From the NCBI RefSeq assembly GCF_019209905.1, contig NZ_JAHUTM010000001.1, positions 310,001 through 374,000 on the forward strand: a DNA stretch of 64,000 nt. Direction: 5' to 3'. The position numbers were made by a program, and so were the translations under genes. The notes beneath the pieces were generated by a model. The model saw only the letters and a program-made list of their open reading frames with translations. It made no database searches and was not told where the DNA came from. Positions within the stretch are counted from its first letter, which is position 1. Each line of letters starts with the position of its first letter. The stretch is from Corynebacterium sp. TAE3-ERU12. GTDB lineage: Bacteria; Actinomycetota; Actinomycetes; Mycobacteriales; Mycobacteriaceae. Shown piece after piece: positions 33,713 through 42,484 of the stretch.

Positions 33713-34192
33713 TTAGTTCACCCGAGACTCGTTGGTCTCTTCCTCAACGCCGGGGACGTCGGCGTCTTCGAGGTGGATGTCGTGAACGGTGATGTTGACC
33801 TCAGTGACCTCGAGGCCGGTCATGCGCTCAATGGAGTCGGTGACGTTCTTGCGGATAGCGCCGGCCAGCTCGTGGATGGCAACGCCGTACTCGGCGACGA
33901 TGGAAACGTCGACGGCAGCCTGGGTCTTGCCGACCTCGGTGGTCACACCGTGCTGGTTCGGGACAGCGCCACCGGGCATACGGTTACGCACGGCGTCGGT
34001 GAAAGCGGAGCCGGAACCCAGCGCGTAGACGCCGGAAACTTCGCTGGCAGCGATGGCGGCGATGGTGTTAACAACGCTGTCTTCGATGACGGTGCGGCCG
34101 GGGCCGCCAGCGGAGCGCTCGATCTCGGTGGAACCGGTGGCCTCGACGGCCTTGCCCTTGGCGTTTTCGTTCTGCTTATTGTTATCGGACAT
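33713..34192 (-). CDS. Asp23/Gls24 family envelope stress response protein
   Basis: A 159-residue protein whose core (VIEDSVVNTIAAIAASEVSG, AAVDVSIVAEYGVAIHELAG, GLEVTEVNITVHDIHLED) is characteristic of Asp23. These abundant cytoplasmic proteins line the membrane through an anchor such as AmaP and respond to alkaline or cell-wall stress. It is the first gene of the cluster, with AAGGAGC before the ATG. Charged, probably disordered residues flank both ends. Confidence 0.85.
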   Translation of the reverse strand: MSDNNKQNENAKGKAVEATGSTEIERSAGGPGRTVIEDSVVNTIAAIAASEVSGVYALGSGSAFTDAVRNRMPGGAVPNQHGVTTEVGKTQAAVDVSIVAEYGVAIHELAGAIRKNVTDSIERMTGLEVTEVNITVHDIHLEDADVPGVEEETNESRVN

Positions 34193-34815
34193 GTAGTGCT
34201 CCTTAGTAGAGGGTTGGGTTACTGAACAACGTATACCCTACAGCTGCTCGGTCTTGAGCGGCTGATCTTTCAACGCCCCAGGGTGAATTTTGGTTCCGGG
34301 CGGGGGACATGTTTTAATAGCCGGGTTGCTTTAACACGGCGTATTCGCCGCACTGCTGATAAGGCCCGCTGGGAACCGGCAGCAGATTGCGAAAGAATGC
34401 GGCGCTGGTAAAGCGAGCATGGACTTATGCGCCTTCACTTCCCCCGGGAAGCGAAAGGCGACTTTTCCTGCGCCGCCGGACGTGCGACACGCCCGGCAGC
34501 GGGTATCGGAGAAGAGCCCATGGCAAACGAACAGCGGCAGCAGACGGACAACCCTCCTCGAGGCGAGTCCCTCCAGCAAGTTGTGTGCATACGTGATGGC
34601 GGCCCACCTAATAGGGCCCACGCGAGACGCGACTTCGGAAATGCATGACGACGCTGATTCGTGCGTCATGGTTTTCGGATTCGGTACCCACATCACCAAG
34701 TGACAACGAGCTATACGCACTGGCGCTGGCCATCAGGCAGATACCGGCGACAGGGCTGACAGACATAAGGTGCGCACCCACACGGGTGAGTAACGCACCA
34801 AAGGAGAGGACAAGC
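34193..34815. promoter_or_regulatory. Divergent intergenic region and S10 operon leader
   Basis: A 623-base gap between the Asp23 cluster and rpsJ. Overlapping short frames on both strands have no family resemblance and I do not call them. Visible structure includes a CTTCCCCCGGGAAG palindrome near 34438-34451, a GGCCC/GGGCC hairpin at 34601-34618, and a final hairpin at 34769-34798. The long structured leader suggests autoregulation of the S10 operon by a ribosomal protein, as in other bacteria. I could not assign promoter boxes reliably. Confidence 0.45.
34769..34798 (+). promoter_or_regulatory. Hairpin just upstream of the rpsJ ribosome-binding site
   Basis: GTGCG and ACCC on the left pair with GGGT and CGCAC on the right (outer arms 34770-34774 and 34794-34798). 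It ends five bases before the AAGGAGAGGA Shine-Dalgarno of rpsJ, a place where it could affect initiation. Confidence 0.4.
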
Positions 34816-35121
34816 GTGGCGGGACAAAAGATCCGCATCAGGCTCAAGGCCTATGACCACGAGGCGATCGATGCGTCTGCACGCAAGATCGTGGAGACGG
34901 TCACCCGCACGGGTGCCCGCGTGGTCGGCCCCGTGCCGTTGCCCACCGAAAAGAACGTCTACTGCGTCATCCGCTCGCCGCATAAGTACAAGGACTCGCG
35001 CGAGCACTTCGAGATGCGCACCCACAAGCGGCTGATCGACATCCTCGACCCGACGCCGAAGACGGTTGATGCCCTTATGCGCATCGACCTGCCGGCCAGC
35101 GTCGACGTCAATATTCAGTAG
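34816..35121 (+). CDS. rpsJ: 30S ribosomal protein S10
   Basis: A 101-residue protein ([19 protein letters not shown]), first gene of the S10 operon. S10 also acts as NusE in transcription antitermination. GTG 34816 has AAGGAGAGGA upstream and gives the family length; the frame continues upstream to 34645 without support. Confidence 0.97.
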   Translation: MAGQKIRIRLKAYDHEAIDASARKIVETVTRTGARVVGPVPLPTEKNVYCVIRSPHKYKDSREHFEMRTHKRLIDILDPTPKTVDALMRIDLPASVDVNIQ

Positions 35122-35150
35122 GCCTCGACTACGGCAGCGGAGACTAAATT

Positions 35151-35807
35151 ATGAGTGAAAAAGAAGTAAAGGGCATTCTGGGTAAAAAGCTCGGTATGAC
35201 CCAGGTCTTCGACGAAGATAACCGGGTTGTCCCGGTGACTGTCGTCGAGGCTGGGCCGTGCGTTGTTACCCAGGTCCGTACGCAGGAAACCGACGGCTAC
35301 GACGCCGTCCAGATCGCCTTCGGTGAGATTGATCCCCGCAAGGCCAACAAGCCTCAGACCGGCCACTTCAAGAAGGCCGGCGTGACTCCTCGACGCCATG
35401 TCGCTGAGATTCGCACCACCGACGCCTCCTCCTACGAGGTTGGCCAGACCGTTGGTGTCGATATCTTCGGCGAGATTGAGTACGTCGACGTCACCGGCAC
35501 CTCCAAGGGCAAGGGCTTTGCCGGCGCCATGAAGCGTCACGGCTTCGCCGGTCAGGGTGCCGCTCACGGTAACCAGGCTGCTCACCGCCGCGTCGGCGGC
35601 ATCGGCGCCTGCGCCACGCCTGCCCGCGTGTTCAAGGGCAAGCGCATGGCCGGCCGTATGGGTAATGACCGCGTCACTACCCAGAACCTGAAGATCCAGA
35701 AGATCGACGCAGACGCCAACCTGCTGCTCATCAAGGGCGCAGTTCCCGGTGTTCGCGGCGGCCTCCTGGTTGTCAAGACCGCTGTGAAGGGTGGTGCGCA
35801 CGCATGA
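35151..35807 (+). CDS. rplC: 50S ribosomal protein L3
   Basis: A 218-residue protein, [20 protein letters not shown], with the loop [19 protein letters not shown] that reaches toward the peptidyl transferase centre. It overlaps rplD by four bases (ATGA). Confidence 0.97.
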   Translation: MSEKEVKGILGKKLGMTQVFDEDNRVVPVTVVEAGPCVVTQVRTQETDGYDAVQIAFGEIDPRKANKPQTGHFKKAGVTPRRHVAEIRTTDASSYEVGQTVGVDIFGEIEYVDVTGTSKGKGFAGAMKRHGFAGQGAAHGNQAAHRRVGGIGACATPARVFKGKRMAGRMGNDRVTTQNLKIQKIDADANLLLIKGAVPGVRGGLLVVKTAVKGGAHA

Positions 35808-36454
35808 CGAACCTGAAACTGGATGTCCACACCGCCGATGGCGGCACCAATGGCTCCGTCGACCTGCCCGCCGAGCTTTTCGACGCTGAGGTTTCGAACG
35901 CTCTGATGCATCAGGTCGTCGTCGGCCAGCTGGCCGCCGCACGACAGGGCACTCATAAGACCAAGACCCGCGGCGAGGTTCGCGGCGGCGGTCGTAAGCC
36001 TTGGCGTCAGAAGGGCACCGGCCGTGCCCGTCAGGGTTCCATCCGTGCCCCGCACTGGACTGGTGGCGGCGTTGTCTTCGGCCGCGTGCCCCGCGATTAC
36101 TCGCAGCGCACCCCGAAGAAGATGAAGTCCGCAGCACTGCGCGGCGCACTGTCTGACCGCGCTCGCCACGACCGCATTCATGTGGTCGAGGAACTCATTG
36201 CCGGTCAGGTCCCGTCCACGAAGTCGGCTCGCTCGTTCCTCGAGCGCCTCACCGACCGTCGCTCCATCCTGGTGGTTCTTCCCCGTGAAGACGCCGCCGC
36301 TTGGAAGAGCGTCAACAACCTGCCGAACGTGCAAGCGCTCGCCGAGGACCAGCTCAACACCTACGACGTCCTGAACTCGGACGACGTTGTGTTCTCTGTG
36401 CAGGCCCTCACCGCGTTCATTGACCGCGCTACCGGCTCGAAGAAGGAGAAGTAA
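35804..36454 (+). CDS. rplD: 50S ribosomal protein L4
   Basis: A 216-residue protein. The tunnel loop [20 protein letters not shown] is conserved. In many bacteria L4 represses the S10 operon through its leader, so it may act on the structured leader before rpsJ here; that is inference. The stop overlaps the rplW start by one base. Confidence 0.97.
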   Translation: MTNLKLDVHTADGGTNGSVDLPAELFDAEVSNALMHQVVVGQLAAARQGTHKTKTRGEVRGGGRKPWRQKGTGRARQGSIRAPHWTGGGVVFGRVPRDYSQRTPKKMKSAALRGALSDRARHDRIHVVEELIAGQVPSTKSARSFLERLTDRRSILVVLPREDAAAWKSVNNLPNVQALAEDQLNTYDVLNSDDVVFSVQALTAFIDRATGSKKEK

Positions 36455-36759
36455 TGGCTACCATCGCTGATCCCCGGGACATCATCATCGCCCCGGTCGT
36501 GTCGGAGAAGTCCTACGGGCTTATGGAGCAGAACGTCTACACGTTCCTCGTGAACCCCGACGCGAACAAGACCCAGATCAAGATCGCGGTCCAGGAGATC
36601 TTCGGCGTCAAGGTTGCCGGCGTCAACACCGCTAACCGTGAAGGCAAGCGTAAGCGCTTCCGCAACGGTTACGGTCGTCGCAAGGCCACCAAGCGCGCCT
36701 ACGTGACCCTCGCGGCTGGCAGCGATCCCATCGACATCTTCGGCGGTTCGGCCGCCTAA
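36454..36759 (+). CDS. rplW: 50S ribosomal protein L23
   Basis: A 101-residue protein at the tunnel exit, the docking site for trigger factor and SRP. Conserved segments are [18 protein letters not shown] and [17 protein letters not shown]. It is coupled to rplD through TAATG. Confidence 0.97.
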   Translation: MATIADPRDIIIAPVVSEKSYGLMEQNVYTFLVNPDANKTQIKIAVQEIFGVKVAGVNTANREGKRKRFRNGYGRRKATKRAYVTLAAGSDPIDIFGGSAA

Positions 36760-36794
36760 GGCGCGCCGACGAAGAAGTTTAAGGAAGAGCACTT

Positions 36795-37637
36795 ATGGCT
36801 ATTCGCAAGTACAAGCCGACTACGCCGGGCCGCCGCCAGAGCTCCGTCTCCGGGTTTAGCGAGATCACTCGCTCCGCCCCCGAGAAGGCGCTGCTGCGTC
36901 CCCTGCCTAAGACCGGCGGCCGTAACGTTCACGGCCACATCACCACTCGTCACCGCGGTGGCGGACACAAGCGTCAGTACCGCGTGATTGACTTCCGTCG
37001 TCACGATAAGGACGGCATCCCGGCCAAGGTCGCACATATCGAGTACGACCCGAACCGCACCGCCAATATCGCCCTGCTGCACTACGCAGACGGTGAGAAG
37101 CGCTACATCGTGGCGCCGAAGAACCTCACCCAGGGCACCATCGTGGAGGCTGGCGCCAACGCAGACATCAAGGTGGGCAACGCCCTCCCGCTGCGCAATA
37201 TCCCGACTGGTACCACCGTGCACTGCGTGGAACTCAAGCCGGGCGGCGGCGCACAGCTCGCCCGCTCTGCTGGTGCTTCCATCCAGCTGCTGGGTAAGGA
37301 AGGCAAGTACGCAATCCTGCGTATGCCCTCCTCCGAGATTCGCCGTGTGGATGCGCGTTGCCGCGCCACCATCGGTGAGGTCGGTAACCAGGACCAGATC
37401 AACATCCGTTGGGGCAAGGCCGGCCGTATGCGCTGGAAGGGCTGGCGCCCGACCGTGCGTGGTGTCGTGATGAACCCCGTCGACCACCCGCATGGTGGTG
37501 GTGAGGGTAAGACCTCCGGTGGCCGCCACCCGGTGTCCCCGTGGGGTCAGCCTGAGGGCCGCACCCGCAAGCCCAACCGGCCCAGCGAGCGGATGATTGT
37601 CCGCCGTCGCCGCGCCAATAAGAGCAAGAAGCGCTAA
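36795..37637 (+). CDS. rplB: 50S ribosomal protein L2
   Basis: A 280-residue primary rRNA-binding protein, [15 protein letters not shown]. The conserved C-terminal [17 protein letters not shown] contains the histidine implicated in peptidyl transfer. AAGGAAGAG lies upstream of the ATG. Confidence 0.98.
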   Translation: MAIRKYKPTTPGRRQSSVSGFSEITRSAPEKALLRPLPKTGGRNVHGHITTRHRGGGHKRQYRVIDFRRHDKDGIPAKVAHIEYDPNRTANIALLHYADGEKRYIVAPKNLTQGTIVEAGANADIKVGNALPLRNIPTGTTVHCVELKPGGGAQLARSAGASIQLLGKEGKYAILRMPSSEIRRVDARCRATIGEVGNQDQINIRWGKAGRMRWKGWRPTVRGVVMNPVDHPHGGGEGKTSGGRHPVSPWGQPEGRTRKPNRPSERMIVRRRRANKSKKR

Positions 37638-37651
37638 GGAGGTAACAGCTA

Positions 37652-37930
37652 ATGCCACGCAGCCTGAAGAAGGGCCCGTTTGTTGATGAGCACCTCCTTG
37701 CGAAGGTCGATGCTCAGAACGAAAAGGGCACCAAGCAGGTCATTAAGACCTGGTCCCGCCGTTCCACGATTCTCCCCGACTTCATCGGTCACACTTTCGC
37801 CGTCCACGACGGTCGCAAGCACGTCCCGGTGTTCGTCGATGATTCGATGGTCGGCCACAAGCTGGGCGAATTCGCCCCGACCAAGACCTTTAAGGGTCAT
37901 ATCAAGGACGACAAGAAGGGACGTCGATAA
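37652..37930 (+). CDS. rpsS: 30S ribosomal protein S19
   Basis: A 92-residue protein of the 30S head, [15 protein letters not shown], with conserved [27 protein letters not shown] is upstream and rplV begins three bases after the stop. Confidence 0.98.
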   Translation: MPRSLKKGPFVDEHLLAKVDAQNEKGTKQVIKTWSRRSTILPDFIGHTFAVHDGRKHVPVFVDDSMVGHKLGEFAPTKTFKGHIKDDKKGRR

Positions 37931-37933
37931 GCC

Positions 37934-38296
37934 ATGAGCGATAACGTCACCTCTGCCCGCGCCACCGCGCGGTTTGTCCGCACCTCTCCGATGAAGGCTC
38001 GCCGAGTCCTCGACACCATCCGCGGTGTCACCGTCGACGATGCCCTGGCATCCCTGGAGTACGCCCCGCAGGCGGCTGCAGACCAGATCGCCAAGGTCGT
38101 TGCCTCCGCCGCGGCCAATGCCGAGAACAACTTCGGCATGGACCCGCGTTCGCTGGTTGTCTCCGAGTGCTGGGCCGACGAAGGCCCCACCATGAAGCGT
38201 TTCCGCCCGCGTGCGCAGGGTCGTGCCTTCCACATCCGCAAGCGCACCAGCCACATCACCGTGGTCGTCGAAAGCCAGAAGGGAAGTGCTCAGTAG
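37934..38296 (+). CDS. rplV: 50S ribosomal protein L22
   Basis: A 120-residue protein lining the exit tunnel. It is family-typical ([17 protein letters not shown], and the C-terminal hairpin [20 protein letters not shown]). The TAG stop overlaps the GTG start of rpsC by one base. Confidence 0.97.
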   Translation: MSDNVTSARATARFVRTSPMKARRVLDTIRGVTVDDALASLEYAPQAAADQIAKVVASAAANAENNFGMDPRSLVVSECWADEGPTMKRFRPRAQGRAFHIRKRTSHITVVVESQKGSAQ

Positions 38297-39042
38297 TGGG
38301 CCAGAAGATTCATCCCCACGGCCTCCGGCTGGGTATCTCCTCCGATTGGCGATCCCGCTGGTACGCCGATAAGCAGTACGCCGATTACCTCGCCGAGGAC
38401 ATCAAGATCCGTGATCTGCTGTCCTCCGGCCTGGAGCGCGCCGGCATCTCCAACGTGGTCATCGAGCGCACCCGTGACAAGGTTCGCGTCGATATTCACA
38501 CCGCTCGACCGGGCATTGTCATCGGTCGCCGTGGTGCTGAGGCGGACAAGATCCGCGCCAAGCTGGAGAAGCTGACCGGCAAGCAGGTCCAGCTCAACAT
38601 CCTCGAAGTCAAGAATATTGACGCCGATGCCAAGCTGGTCGCTCAGTCCATCGCCGAGCAGCTCGCAAACCGCGTCGCATTCCGACGCGCAATGCGTAAG
38701 GCCATCCAGTCCGCCATGCGCCAGCCGCAGGTCAAGGGCATCAAGGTGGTCTGCTCCGGTCGTCTCGGCGGTGCCGAGATGGGCCGCACCGAGCGTTACC
38801 ACGAAGGCCGAGTCCCGCTGCACACCCTGCGCGCCGAGATCGATTACGGCACCCACGAGGCCCACACCACCTTCGGACGCATTGGCGTCAAGGTGTGGAT
38901 CTACAAGGGCGACGTCATCGGCGGCCGCAAGGAGTCCGAGATTAACGCAGCCAACGAGCGTAACCGTCGTGGCGACCGCCGCGGTGGCCCGCGTCGTGGT
39001 GGCCAGCGTCGTCAGCGCGCATCTGAGAAGAAGGAGGGCTAG
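38296..39042 (+). CDS. rpsC: 30S ribosomal protein S3
   Basis: A 248-residue protein starting [14 protein letters not shown] at GTG 38296. It has the KH domain ([20 protein letters not shown]) and a basic C-terminus extended with Arg/Gly repeats ([18 protein letters not shown]). The open frame extends upstream into rplV without meaning. Confidence 0.97.
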   Translation: MGQKIHPHGLRLGISSDWRSRWYADKQYADYLAEDIKIRDLLSSGLERAGISNVVIERTRDKVRVDIHTARPGIVIGRRGAEADKIRAKLEKLTGKQVQLNILEVKNIDADAKLVAQSIAEQLANRVAFRRAMRKAIQSAMRQPQVKGIKVVCSGRLGGAEMGRTERYHEGRVPLHTLRAEIDYGTHEAHTTFGRIGVKVWIYKGDVIGGRKESEINAANERNRRGDRRGGPRRGGQRRQRASEKKEG

Positions 39043-39045
39043 CAC

Positions 39046-39462
39046 ATGCTTATCCCCAAGCGCGTTAAGTACCGCCGTCAGCACCGCCCGACCCGCACTG
39101 GTCTGTCCAAGGGCGGCAACCGAGTGACCTTCGGTGACTACGGCCTGCAGGCTCTTGAGCCGGCCTACATCACCAACCGTCAGATTGAGGCCGCTCGTAT
39201 TGCCATCAACCGCCACGTCAAGCGTGGTGGCAAGGTCTGGATTCAGATCTTCCCGGACCGCCCGCTGACCCAGAAGCCGCTCGGCGTGCGTATGGGTTCC
39301 GGTAAGGGCCCGGTCGAGAAGTGGGTTGCCAACGTCAAGCCGGGTCGCGTCATCTTCGAGATGTCCTACCCGGACGAAAAGGTTGCCTTCGAGGCCCTTA
39401 ACCGTGCAGCCGCCAAGCTGCCGATCAAGACCCGAGTCATCCGGAAGGAGGATCAGTACTGA
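39046..39462 (+). CDS. rplP: 50S ribosomal protein L16
   Basis: A 138-residue protein, [15 protein letters not shown], that binds near the A-site tRNA elbow. Conserved segments are [12 protein letters not shown]-like [14 protein letters not shown] and GRVIFEMS. Its stop overlaps the rpmC start (TGATG). Confidence 0.97.
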   Translation: MLIPKRVKYRRQHRPTRTGLSKGGNRVTFGDYGLQALEPAYITNRQIEAARIAINRHVKRGGKVWIQIFPDRPLTQKPLGVRMGSGKGPVEKWVANVKPGRVIFEMSYPDEKVAFEALNRAAAKLPIKTRVIRKEDQY

Positions 39463-39698
39463 TGTCGAACGGAATTCCCGCCCACGAGCTCCGCACGCTT
39501 AGCGCCGAGGATCTCAGCGCCAAGCTCAAGGAGTCCAAGGAGGAGCTGTTCAACCTCCGTTTCCAGATGGCCACCGGTCAGCTGACCAACAACCGCCGGC
39601 TTCGCGTGGTCCGCAAGGACATCGCCCGCATCTACACTGTGATGCGCGAGCGCGAGCGCGGCCTGTCCGCCGCCCCCACCGATGGTGATGCCGCATGA
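39462..39698 (+). CDS. rpmC: 50S ribosomal protein L29
   Basis: A 78-residue helical protein near the tunnel exit with the typical [20 protein letters not shown]. It overlaps rplP by one base and rpsQ by four. Confidence 0.96.
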   Translation: MSNGIPAHELRTLSAEDLSAKLKESKEELFNLRFQMATGQLTNNRRLRVVRKDIARIYTVMRERERGLSAAPTDGDAA

Positions 39699-39979
39699 GC
39701 GAGGAAAATATGAACAACACCGAGTCTCAGGCCGGCGCCCGCAAGGTCCGTACCGGCTACGTCGTGTCCGACAAGATGCAGAAGACCATTGTGGTCGAGC
39801 TTGAGGACCGTAAGCAGCACGCCCTCTACGGCAAGATTATGCGCACCAACTCCAAGGTGAAGGCGCATGACGAGAACGAAGAGGCTGGTGTGGGCGACCG
39901 CGTCCGCATCAAGGAGTGCCGCCCGCTGTCCAAGGACAAGCACTTCCGTCTGCTCGACATCGTCGAGAAGGCCAAGTAA
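39695..39979 (+). CDS. rpsQ: 30S ribosomal protein S17
   Basis: A 94-residue OB-fold protein with conserved [17 protein letters not shown] and [18 protein letters not shown]. The N-terminal 17 residues are an acidic extension as in other corynebacteria; an internal ATG at residue 6 is possible. It is the last gene of the S10 block. The next genes of the usual order (rplN, rplX, rplE) appear only after 58.2 kb. Confidence 0.96.
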   Translation: MSEENMNNTESQAGARKVRTGYVVSDKMQKTIVVELEDRKQHALYGKIMRTNSKVKAHDENEEAGVGDRVRIKECRPLSKDKHFRLLDIVEKAK

Positions 39980-40025
39980 GCACTCCTGGCCTTGTGCCAG
40001 GCCCGCGCTGAGCGGGTTAGCTCTA

Positions 40026-40066
40026 CAACACCCCAGTTTCCGGGTCTCCCGGGAGCTGGGGTGTTG
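40026..40066 (+). terminator. Hairpin after rpsQ
   Basis: CAACACCCCAG (40026-40036) pairs perfectly with CTGGGGTGTTG (40056-40066), with an inner CGGG/CCCG pairing in the loop. No T-run follows, but it clearly separates the ribosomal operon from the accessory island. Confidence 0.75.
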
Positions 40067-40087
40067 GCGATCACGCATACTGGTGGC

Positions 40088-40690
40088 ATGGCTGAACAAC
40101 GCACCTGGCAAGCAATCGTGGCTGCCGATCCGACCCATTCGGCGCGGTATGCCCGCCGGTGGGATGATATGCAGGCCCACGGCAAGGACATCTACGGCGA
40201 GGCGCGGCTTGCCGACGCGATGGTTCCGCGCTCCGCCCGCATCCTCGACGCTGGTTGTGGCCAGGGCCGTGTTGGTGGCTACCTTATTGACCAGGGCCAC
40301 CAGGTCACTGGTGTGGATATTGATCCCTACCTCATCGACGTCGCTCGTGCCCGTCACCCTGAGGGTGCATGGCATGTCGCAGACCTTGCGGATCTGCCCG
40401 AGGTGCTTGCCGACGTTGCTGGCTTCACGCTCATCATCTGTGCTGGAAATGTGCTGACCTTCGTGGACCCGGCAGACCGGAAGAAGGTGCTAGCGGGTTT
40501 TGCTGCATTACTTGCCGACGATGGCCGCGCCGTCATTGGCTTTGGTACCAGCCGCGGTTATGAGGTCGACGATTTTTTCACCGATTGCGCCAGTGCCGGA
40601 TTGCAGGTGGTGCAGCAGTACCGCTCGTGGGAGCTGCACCCCGTGGATGACCACAGTGATTTTCTGGTCGCAGTCGTTGCCCGTGGCTAG
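40088..40690 (+). CDS. Class I SAM-dependent methyltransferase
   Basis: A 200-residue protein with motif I LDAGCGQGRVG (about residues 54-64), an acidic strand 2 end (VTGVDIDPYLID) and a motif IV-like LIICAGNVLTF. These bind S-adenosylmethionine. The substrate cannot be read from sequence. The ATG at 40088 is chosen since the family fold begins shortly after; the upstream frame runs into the terminator. It carries three copies of the CTTGCCGACG word. Confidence 0.8.
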   Translation: MAEQRTWQAIVAADPTHSARYARRWDDMQAHGKDIYGEARLADAMVPRSARILDAGCGQGRVGGYLIDQGHQVTGVDIDPYLIDVARARHPEGAWHVADLADLPEVLADVAGFTLIICAGNVLTFVDPADRKKVLAGFAALLADDGRAVIGFGTSRGYEVDDFFTDCASAGLQVVQQYRSWELHPVDDHSDFLVAVVARG

Positions 40691-40745
40691 GGGCGTGCGG
40701 TCCTCCACTAGCGGAATCACCTTCTGCTGGTGTTCCTCCTGACTT

Positions 40746-41408
40746 TTACTCAGGGGCCATATCGGTGCGTTGTGCCGGGTCGACACCGTCGGCGGGGTAC
40801 ATGAATAGTCGGACGCGTCTGCCGGGGCGTTGTTGTATCTCTCCGCAGTCGCACCATCCTGTTTTCCTGAGTGTCGTTTGTGCCGGCACGTTGCGGTAAT
40901 CAGGGTCGGCGACCAGTAACTCGCACGTCGGATCTGCGGCAAGCAGTGCTGGGGCAAGTAACCCTACAAACCGCGAAAAAATCCCCCGGCCAGTGAGCTG
41001 GCTACTTCCCACGGCGATGTGGAAGCCAAGGTCGGATGGGGCGGATAGGTAACACAGGCCGATTTCGTCCCGGTGGGGCCGGTAGAGCTCAACGTAGGCG
41101 GCGGGGGTGTGCTCGAAATGAACGATAAGCGGAACGGCGTAGCCGGATTCCTTTTTTGCACGCCAATCGGCCCGCCATCGATCAGCGGTCCATGGCTGCT
41201 CCCAGGTGGAGACCAGATGCGGCCGCGACATCCACTCAGATACCAGGTCTGCGTCTTGGGCAGCTTCGTCATCATCGGCGACCCGAACCTCAAACGGTGC
41301 GGGAATAGCCGGCAGCGGCGGCGGCGGGCCACTTGGTTTGTCGAGGAGGAGGCGATGGAGAAGCCGGTGCCGGCCGTGCCGGTCCGGTGTCGCCGATTCG
41401 GTATCCAT
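40746..41408 (-). CDS. GNAT acyltransferase, AlcB/IucB-like (siderophore type)
   Basis: A 220-residue protein. The segment SEWMSRPHLVSTWEQPW followed by a Trp-rich stretch, and YVELYRPHRDEIG, match the IucB/AlcB/MbtK branch of GNAT enzymes, which acylate hydroxylated lysine or cadaverine nitrogens during hydroxamate siderophore synthesis. The desABCD-like genes 10 kb away make this context meaningful. A second, fused GNAT domain occurs in the synthetase at 50983-53460, so the two may use different acyl groups or substrates. A DtxR-like box lies about 105 bases upstream of its start. Confidence 0.72.
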   Translation of the reverse strand: MDTESATPDRHGRHRLLHRLLLDKPSGPPPPLPAIPAPFEVRVADDDEAAQDADLVSEWMSRPHLVSTWEQPWTADRWRADWRAKKESGYAVPLIVHFEHTPAAYVELYRPHRDEIGLCYLSAPSDLGFHIAVGSSQLTGRGIFSRFVGLLAPALLAADPTCELLVADPDYRNVPAQTTLRKTGWCDCGEIQQRPGRRVRLFMYPADGVDPAQRTDMAPE

Positions 41409-41511
41409 GAGCTCCAGTGTGTCGCTGTTTCAGTGGGTAGTGGGAAGGAGGGGGGAGGGGAGTACATCAAAGAACGCTATTTTATGTGCAGCCTTCACTA
41501 ACCCTTGAGGC

Positions 41512-41530
41512 CAAAGTAAGCGAAACCTAT
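41512..41530. promoter_or_regulatory. Candidate DtxR operator in the divergent gap 41409-41617
   Basis: The reverse complement, ATAGGTTTCGCTTACTTTG, matches the DtxR consensus TTAGGTTAGGCTAACCTAA at 12 of 19 positions by eye. It lies between the siderophore-type GNAT gene (minus) and the esterase gene (plus) and could make both iron-responsive. It is a visual match only. Confidence 0.4.
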
Positions 41531-41617
41531 ACTCAATTTCCAGTCTTTGCTGTCCGTGCCATATCGGCCGATACCCTGCAGCGATTTGGACTGCATCTCA
41601 TCGATGAAAAGGTTCTC

Positions 41618-42445
41618 ATGCGGCTTTCCAGGATGGTTTTATTCGGTTCCCTTGCCGGCTTCTTGTGGTGGTCCTCGCAAGATAAGGGGCCCCAGGGTCA
41701 CAATCATGGGCCTCAAGAGAAGTTACCTGTGGTGTACGTAGCAGGCTCCACCGAGCCGTCTTGGCTGGCAGAGCGGTTTGCTGACTCGCTACGTCGAGAG
41801 GGATTCGACGTCCATGTTTTCTTAGTCTTGGTGCCAGGTCGCCCGGAGACCAACCCGTATCGAACCGTTCGCGGAAACTCTGCCCGGTTACCGGAGTTTG
41901 TTGAGGACGTGCTTTCCAAAACCGGGGCTGAGAAAGTTGATGTGGTCACGTACTCCCAGGGCGGCTTAGTTGCTCGATACTGGCTGAAGGAATTCGATGG
42001 TGCACGTCATGTCCGCACCATGGTGAACCTCGACGGCATCATTAAGGGCAGCCCCTTCCAGACCTGGCTGATTAAAAAAGGTTGGGGCCCCGAAGGCGAC
42101 GCGATCCATGAGATGGCGAAGGGGGGTCCGCAGATTACTGCATTGAATACCCCGTCCGAAGCGTTGCCGGGTATTCGGTACGTCAACATCACAACAATGT
42201 TTGAGATTGATGCCGCCCCGTGGACTATCAACTGGATGGATGGTCCTGGGGATTACGAGAATCTTATGGTGCAGGACCAGCTTCCCGGAGAACCGGTCTT
42301 TCACCTGTTCATGAATCAGGTGCGGTCTATTCAAACCGGTACTGCTGCAGCATTACGTGGCGGGCCGGTGGACTTCCAAAGCTGTTTCCCATGGCGCCGG
42401 TGGCGCAGGGCTAAAGGGCGTGTTGTGCCCAAAATTGATCACTGA
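41618..42445 (+). CDS. Alpha/beta-hydrolase esterase/lipase, membrane-anchored or secreted (copy A)
   Basis: A 275-residue protein with an N-terminal hydrophobic segment (MVLFGSLAGFLWW). VVYVAG near residue 38 matches the oxyanion strand, and the nucleophile elbow is TYSQGG (Ser113). This is the small lipase class with A/T-x-S-x-G. The ATG at 41618 has AAAAGG five bases upstream. It is clearly paralogous to the gene at 59590-60408 (shared LPVVYVAGS, RYWLKEF, IDAAP, QDQLPGEP). The two copies flank the accessory island. A role in hydrolysing ferri-siderophores or lipids is possible but unproven. Confidence 0.75.
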   Translation: MRLSRMVLFGSLAGFLWWSSQDKGPQGHNHGPQEKLPVVYVAGSTEPSWLAERFADSLRREGFDVHVFLVLVPGRPETNPYRTVRGNSARLPEFVEDVLSKTGAEKVDVVTYSQGGLVARYWLKEFDGARHVRTMVNLDGIIKGSPFQTWLIKKGWGPEGDAIHEMAKGGPQITALNTPSEALPGIRYVNITTMFEIDAAPWTINWMDGPGDYENLMVQDQLPGEPVFHLFMNQVRSIQTGTAAALRGGPVDFQSCFPWRRWRRAKGRVVPKIDH

Positions 42446-42484
42446 GGATCTTTGACCCATCCCGAAGGTGTCATAACCCGCCTG

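Noticed and set aside
34331-34720. A 129-codon minus-strand frame in the gap before rpsJ
   Set aside because: The translation is Cys/Arg-rich without any family pattern, lacks a Shine-Dalgarno and overlaps leader hairpins.
34645-34815. N-terminal extension of rpsJ
   Set aside because: The GTG at 34816 has AAGGAGAGGA upstream and gives the exact S10 length; the extension crosses the leader hairpin.
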